This document shows, in pieces, positions 6,809 through 10,169 of a stretch of DNA of 10,169 nucleotides. The translations under genes and the position numbers were made by a program. Below the pieces are notes generated by a model. The model worked only from the letters and a program-made list of their open reading frames with translations, did no database searches and had not been told where the DNA came from. The DNA is from JBEINZ01 sp040377825 (lineage in GTDB: Bacteria; Pseudomonadota; Alphaproteobacteria; Rhizobiales; Ancalomicrobiaceae): contig JBEINZ010000110.1 in NCBI GenBank assembly GCA_040377825.1, forward strand, positions 1 through 10,169, given 5' to 3'. Position 1 is the stretch's first letter; each line of letters starts with the position of its first letter.

Positions 6809-8287
6809 TCAAAAACTGTCCTCGTGCCACGTGCGGCCGTCGCGCTCAATCAGCGCAATCGCGGCGGATGGCCCCCATGTGCCGGAGCGATAGGATTTGG
6901 GAAGGTCCGTCACTTGACGCCACGCCGCGAGGATCGGATCGATCCAGGCCCACGCGGCCTCGACTTCGTCGCGACGCATGAAAAGCGTCTGGTTGCCGCG
7001 CACGACGTCAAGCACAAGCCGCTCGTAAGCATCAGGATTTCGAACGCCGAAGGCTTGGGCAAAGCTCATATCAAGCGGTACCCGACGAAGTCGCATCCCG
7101 CCTGGGCCGGGATCCTTGATCATCAGATGCAACTTTACGCCCTCGTCCGGCTGCAAACGAATCACCAATTCGTTTCGCACGATTTGCCCGGCCGATTGGT
7201 CGAAGATCGAATGCGGGATCGCCTTAAATGAGACGACAATCTCCGAACAACGCCTGGCGAGGCGCTTGCCCGTCCGCAAGTAGAAGGGCGTGGTCGACCA
7301 ACGCCAGTTTGCGATTTCCGCCTTGATCGCCACAAAGGTCTCTGTGGGACTGGAAGATTTACCGATCTCCTCAAGATAGGCCGGCACTGGCCCGCTCGCC
7401 GAAGCTCCCGCGTCATACTGGCCGCGTACCGTGACCGATGGGGCCGAAACCTCCGTGATCAGCTTCAGTGCCTTGAGAACCTTTAGCTTTTCGTCGCGCA
7501 CGGAATCAGCGTCAAGCGAGGCTGGCGGCTCCATCGCTACGAGACAGAGCAATTGGAGAATGTGGTTTTGGACCATGTCGCGCAGCGCGCCGGCCGTATC
7601 GTAGTAGCCTCCGCGGCCTTCGACGCCAAGCGTTTCGGCAACCGTGATTTGCACATGATCGATATGGGCAGAGTTCCAGATTGGCTCGAATAGCGCATTG
7701 GCAAAGCGCAGCGCCATGAGATTCTGCACGGTCTCCTTGCCGAGATAGTGATCGATGCGGAAGATCCGTTTTTCATCGAACACCGCGCCAACCGCGTCGT
7801 TGACCGTTTGCGCGGAAGCCGAGTCCTTGCCGACTGGCTTTTCGACAACGACACGCGAATTGCGCGTTGCAAGGCCGTTTTCCTTCAGTCTTGCGCAGAT
7901 CGTACCGAACAAATCTGGGCTAGTCGCCAAGTAGTAGACCCGAATTCGATCGGGCTCATCGGCCAAGAGCTTGCCGAGATCGGACCAGCCGTCGCCGCCG
8001 GTCGCATTGATGCGTACGTAGTGCAGACGGCCTATGAAGCGCGCGAGCGTTTCGTCATCGAGATCAGCGGTCGCGACGTGGGCCTGAATGGCTTCCAGCG
8101 CGAAGGTTTTGTAGGACTCGGTCGTCATCGTCGCGCGCGCTGACGCTATGATCCGTGTGGGCGCATCGATTTGCCCGTCACGATCGCGATGATAGAGCGC
8201 GGGAAGCAGCTTGCGCCGCACAAGGTCTCCGGTCCCGCCGAAAGCAACGAAATCGAAGGTATCGACGGTAATGATCCGGCTAACCAT
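6809..8287 (-). CDS. zwf: Glucose-6-phosphate 1-dehydrogenase
   Basis: Oxidises glucose 6-phosphate to 6-phosphoglucono-1,5-lactone with NADP or NAD, feeding Edd through the lactone hydrolysis step. At 492 residues it is of normal bacterial length. The dinucleotide-binding motif FGGTGDLVRRK is at about 16-26, EKPVG at 149-153, the substrate-binding RIDHYLGKE at 177-185, and the likely catalytic base H242 in RDMVQNHILQ. The C-terminal half, with FYLRTGKRL and GMRLRRVPLDM, is intact. Its ATG overlaps the kinase stop codon by one base (TGATG), so translational coupling is likely. The usual companion pgl (6-phosphogluconolactonase) between zwf and edd is absent here. Cofactor preference cannot be read from the sequence. 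Confidence 0.97.
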   Translation of the reverse strand: MVSRIITVDTFDFVAFGGTGDLVRRKLLPALYHRDRDGQIDAPTRIIASARATMTTESYKTFALEAIQAHVATADLDDETLARFIGRLHYVRINATGGDGWSDLGKLLADEPDRIRVYYLATSPDLFGTICARLKENGLATRNSRVVVEKPVGKDSASAQTVNDAVGAVFDEKRIFRIDHYLGKETVQNLMALRFANALFEPIWNSAHIDHVQITVAETLGVEGRGGYYDTAGALRDMVQNHILQLLCLVAMEPPASLDADSVRDEKLKVLKALKLITEVSAPSVTVRGQYDAGASASGPVPAYLEEIGKSSSPTETFVAIKAEIANWRWSTTPFYLRTGKRLARRCSEIVVSFKAIPHSIFDQSAGQIVRNELVIRLQPDEGVKLHLMIKDPGPGGMRLRRVPLDMSFAQAFGVRNPDAYERLVLDVVRGNQTLFMRRDEVEAAWAWIDPILAAWRQVTDLPKSYRSGTWGPSAAIALIERDGRTWHEDSF

Positions 8288-9243
8288 CAGGATACTCGCT
8301 CTTTGAGGAAGGCCACGACGTCCTCGCGGCGGGGCAGATCCGCGCCGCGCCTTGAACAGGTGATCGCTGCGGCTGCAACTGCAAAGGATACAATTGGGCC
8401 GACGGCATCGAGGTCGAGCGTACGGATACGATCCTTCGCGAGATATCCATCTTCATCAAGACGGGTCAATAAAGCGGCCTGGAAAGTGTCACCCGCTCCG
8501 ACCGTGTCGATAACGTCGACCTTGTGGCTCGGCATGAAGATAGTCCTCCCCCCGATCCCCACAACCGCGCCGCGCGCGCCGTCGGTCACGACGGCAAGGG
8601 CCGGACCCTTGAGCGACCAGTCAGCTGCGACACGTTCGATATCGCCGTCGACCCCATCCATCCAAGCCACATCCTCCGCGCTCGCCTTAAGGATATCGGC
8701 GTGCGCGACCATGTCGGCGAACCGATCGAGCCAGAGATCGCGGTCCCCGATAATCGATGGGCGAACATTCGGGTCGAGCGATACCACGCGCGTCGTGGAT
8801 ACACGTTTCAAGTAATTGTAAAGCGTCGTTGCGGTCGGCTCTAGCGCCAGCGATATGGAGCCGAAATGGACCGTGCTGATAGCGGTCGGCAATTCGGTCG
8901 GGAGATCGGCTTCGACCATGCTTCGGTCGGCGGCGCCGGTAGCGTAAAATGAATAGACAGGATGGCCGCCTTCGCCCAGCGCGACGAAGGCAAGGGTCGT
9001 TTGCGATCCGCGCGCGCGGGTCACGAATCTGCGGTCGATGCCTTCATGCTCCATGAAGGCATCCAAACGCTCGCCGAAATAGTCCGTCGATAGCTTCGTG
9101 AGATAGGCAACATCGCGGCCGAGTCGCGATAGGCCGAGTGCTACGTTCAGTGTCGATCCGCCATAGACCGGGAGGAAGGCCTGTCCGCCGTCAACGGGCA
9201 TGCCGATCATGTCGAACAAGGCTTCGCCAGCCGAGAGGATCAT
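8287..9243 (-). CDS. PfkB-family carbohydrate kinase, probably fructokinase
   Basis: An ATP-dependent ribokinase-fold sugar kinase of 318 residues. The N-terminus MILSAGEALFDMIG matches fructokinase-like members. The substrate-side signature GGSTLNVALGLSRLG starts at residue 28, SLDPNVRP is at 155-162, and the ATP/anion-hole signature DTVGAGDTF is at 246-254 with catalytic D252. Start: ATG at 9243 has GGAG eight bases upstream; a TTG at 9261 in the same frame is less likely. It is the first gene of the operon with zwf and edd. Fructokinase fits best, because fructose 6-phosphate can be isomerised to the Zwf substrate. 2-keto-3-deoxygluconate kinase is the main alternative, which would join the sugar-acid branch to the Entner-Doudoroff aldolase. 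The family is clear but the substrate is not proven. Confidence 0.85.
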   Translation of the reverse strand: MILSAGEALFDMIGMPVDGGQAFLPVYGGSTLNVALGLSRLGRDVAYLTKLSTDYFGERLDAFMEHEGIDRRFVTRARGSQTTLAFVALGEGGHPVYSFYATGAADRSMVEADLPTELPTAISTVHFGSISLALEPTATTLYNYLKRVSTTRVVSLDPNVRPSIIGDRDLWLDRFADMVAHADILKASAEDVAWMDGVDGDIERVAADWSLKGPALAVVTDGARGAVVGIGGRTIFMPSHKVDVIDTVGAGDTFQAALLTRLDEDGYLAKDRIRTLDLDAVGPIVSFAVAAAAITCSRRGADLPRREDVVAFLKERVS

Positions 9244-9298
9244 CGTATCGTCTCCAAGCAATCCATGACAGAAAGCGCAAAATCTTGCAAGAGTGGAT

Positions 9299-9310
9299 AT
9301 TGTTGCACAA
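9299..9310. promoter_or_regulatory. Possible operator in front of the kinase-zwf-edd operon
   Basis: ATTGTTGCACAA contains an interrupted dyad, TTGT-TGC-ACAA (9300-9310), of the TTGTnnnACAA form often bound by GntR/FCD-type regulators. It lies about 57 bases upstream of the kinase start. Its ATTGTTG half is repeated at 1288-1294, in the GntR/dehydratase control region. The rest of the 9244-9358 gap shows no gene and no convincing promoter consensus. Confidence 0.3.
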
Positions 9311-9358
9311 ACGCGACGGTCGACGCAGAGTCCGCGGGGCTTCCATACTCATTTCTGC

Positions 9359-9391
9359 AAAAAAGCGCGGGCTTATGACGGCCCGCGCTTT
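9359..9391 (-). terminator. Rho-independent terminator after the sugar-binding protein gene
   Basis: Arms GCGCGGGC (9365-9372) and GCCCGCGC (9381-9388) form an eight-pair GC stem, extended by three A-T pairs, around an eight-base loop. On the minus strand it is followed by six T (plus-strand A run 9359-9364). It begins about 26 bases past the stop codon of the binding-protein gene and should largely separate that transcript from the kinase-zwf-edd operon. The other side has only TTTCGGTTT, so it would be weaker in the plus direction. Confidence 0.9.
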
Positions 9392-9416
9392 CGGTTTGTT
9401 CAAGTCAAGACGTCAC

Positions 9417-10169
9417 TCAGCGCGCCGAGGTCCAGCCGGCGTAGTCCTTGACGTTCTCGCGCGTCACGAGCTTCGAGGGGAGCAACTCGATCGGGTTGGC
9501 CGGCTTCTTACCGTCGAGGATTTCAGCGGCGACCTGCACGGCGCGGCGCGCCATGAAGAACGGATCCTGCGAGGCTGAAGCAAGGATGTTCGGGGACTTC
9601 GCATCCTTCAGGGCCGCTTCGATGTCTGGCGCACCGTCGACGGCGGTTAAGATGATGTTGTTGCGGCCGGCCTGACGGGCGGCAAGGTCGGCGCCGATTG
9701 CCTGCGGATCGTTGATCGCGAACACTGCATCGATCTTGTCGAAGCGGGTCAGGTGACCCTGCATGACGTTTAGGCCACCCTCGCGGGAACCCTTGCCGTC
9801 TTGATCGTCGGACAGGACCTTGATGCCGGCGTTCTTCGCGAACACAGACTTGCAGCCTTTGACGCGATCGGTCACGGCCGAGACCTGCGGGCCGTTCTGG
9901 ATGATGACATTGCCCTTCCCGCCGAGCTTATCGACGAGGTACTGGCAGGCGATCTCGCCGGCCTGGACGTTATTGGTGGTGACGGTCGCGTCGGCACCAT
10001 CGGCGGCCGTATCGACCGCGACGACGGTGATACCGGCGGCCTGCGCCTTCTTGATGGCCGGGCCGATGGCCTTCGTGTCGCCTGGGTTCAGAAGGATCAG
10101 GTCAACGCCAGCGGCGATGAAGTTGTTGATCTGCTCGACCTGCTTGTTGAGGTCATATTCGAAGCCGAC
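9417..10169 (-). CDS. ABC transporter sugar-binding protein, ribose type (5' end outside the window)
   Basis: The reading frame stays open to the right edge, giving 250 residues of the mature protein; roughly 60-70 N-terminal residues including the signal peptide should lie outside. It is a periplasmic-binding-protein type I fold (RbsB-like), which captures a sugar in the periplasm and passes it to an ABC permease. Seen in order from the edge: VGFEYDLNKQVEQINNFIAA, the hinge-side VDLILLNPGD, ITVVAVDTAAD, TTNNVQAGEIACQYL, AVFAINDPQAIGADLAARQAG and ILTAVDGAPDIEAALKDAK. These match the sugar-contact and hinge segments of the family. Two cysteines (in ACQYL and VKGCKSVF) could form a disulfide. 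No permease or ATPase gene follows before the terminator, so it is either the last gene of its operon or a monocistronic unit. The ligand cannot be told; a pentose, hexose or sugar acid is possible. Confidence 0.9.
   Translation of the reverse strand, partial: VGFEYDLNKQVEQINNFIAAGVDLILLNPGDTKAIGPAIKKAQAAGITVVAVDTAADGADATVTTNNVQAGEIACQYLVDKLGGKGNVIIQNGPQVSAVTDRVKGCKSVFAKNAGIKVLSDDQDGKGSREGGLNVMQGHLTRFDKIDAVFAINDPQAIGADLAARQAGRNNIILTAVDGAPDIEAALKDAKSPNILASASQDPFFMARRAVQVAAEILDGKKPANPIELLPSKLVTRENVKDYAGWTSAR

Noticed and set aside
9417..9875. Short 152-codon start of the sugar-binding protein at 9875
   Set aside because: That start is an internal GTG (VTDR); the frame continues with conserved family sequence to the right edge, so the gene is simply cut by the window.

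Overview
The window looks like part of a sugar-acid and hexose catabolism locus from a GC-rich alphaproteobacterium, probably of the Hyphomicrobiales. That placement is inferred from base composition, codon use and the closeness of several proteins to rhizobial and agrobacterial types; it was not tested. There are nine protein genes, eight complete and one cut by the right edge. No tRNA, rRNA, CRISPR array or insertion sequence was seen, and no gene-free stretch exceeds 300 bases.

Left part (1-1248): a small globin-fold protein, which appears to lack both the proximal histidine and the CD1 phenylalanine, faces a GntR/FCD-type regulator across a 17-base convergent gap. A perfect 14-base palindrome lies just upstream of the globin gene.

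Middle part (1410-4922): three genes on alternating strands form a non-phosphorylating oxidation set. They are an IlvD/EDD-family sugar-acid dehydratase of the L-arabinonate type (divergent from the GntR gene), an SMP-30 family lactonase, and a uronate dehydrogenase (divergent from the lactonase). Together they could take a uronate (D-galacturonate or D-glucuronate) to the aldarolactone, then the aldarate, then a keto-deoxy acid. The dehydratase step on an aldarate is inference, because the closest characterised enzymes act on aldonates.

Right part (4963-9243, minus strand): pfkB-type sugar kinase, glucose-6-phosphate dehydrogenase (zwf) and 6-phosphogluconate dehydratase (edd) form a tight operon, the upper Entner-Doudoroff pathway. 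The 6-phosphogluconolactonase and KDPG aldolase genes are not in the window. Upstream of it, and separated from it by a strong intrinsic terminator, is the 3' part of a gene for a ribose-type ABC sugar-binding protein.

The overall reading is ordinary carbohydrate metabolism with a locally unusual arrangement. The points most worth a second look are the heme-site-deficient globin, the pairing of uronate dehydrogenase with an IlvD-type dehydratase, and similar short ATTGTTG-containing sites in front of the dehydratase/GntR pair and the kinase-zwf-edd operon, which may be shared operators.
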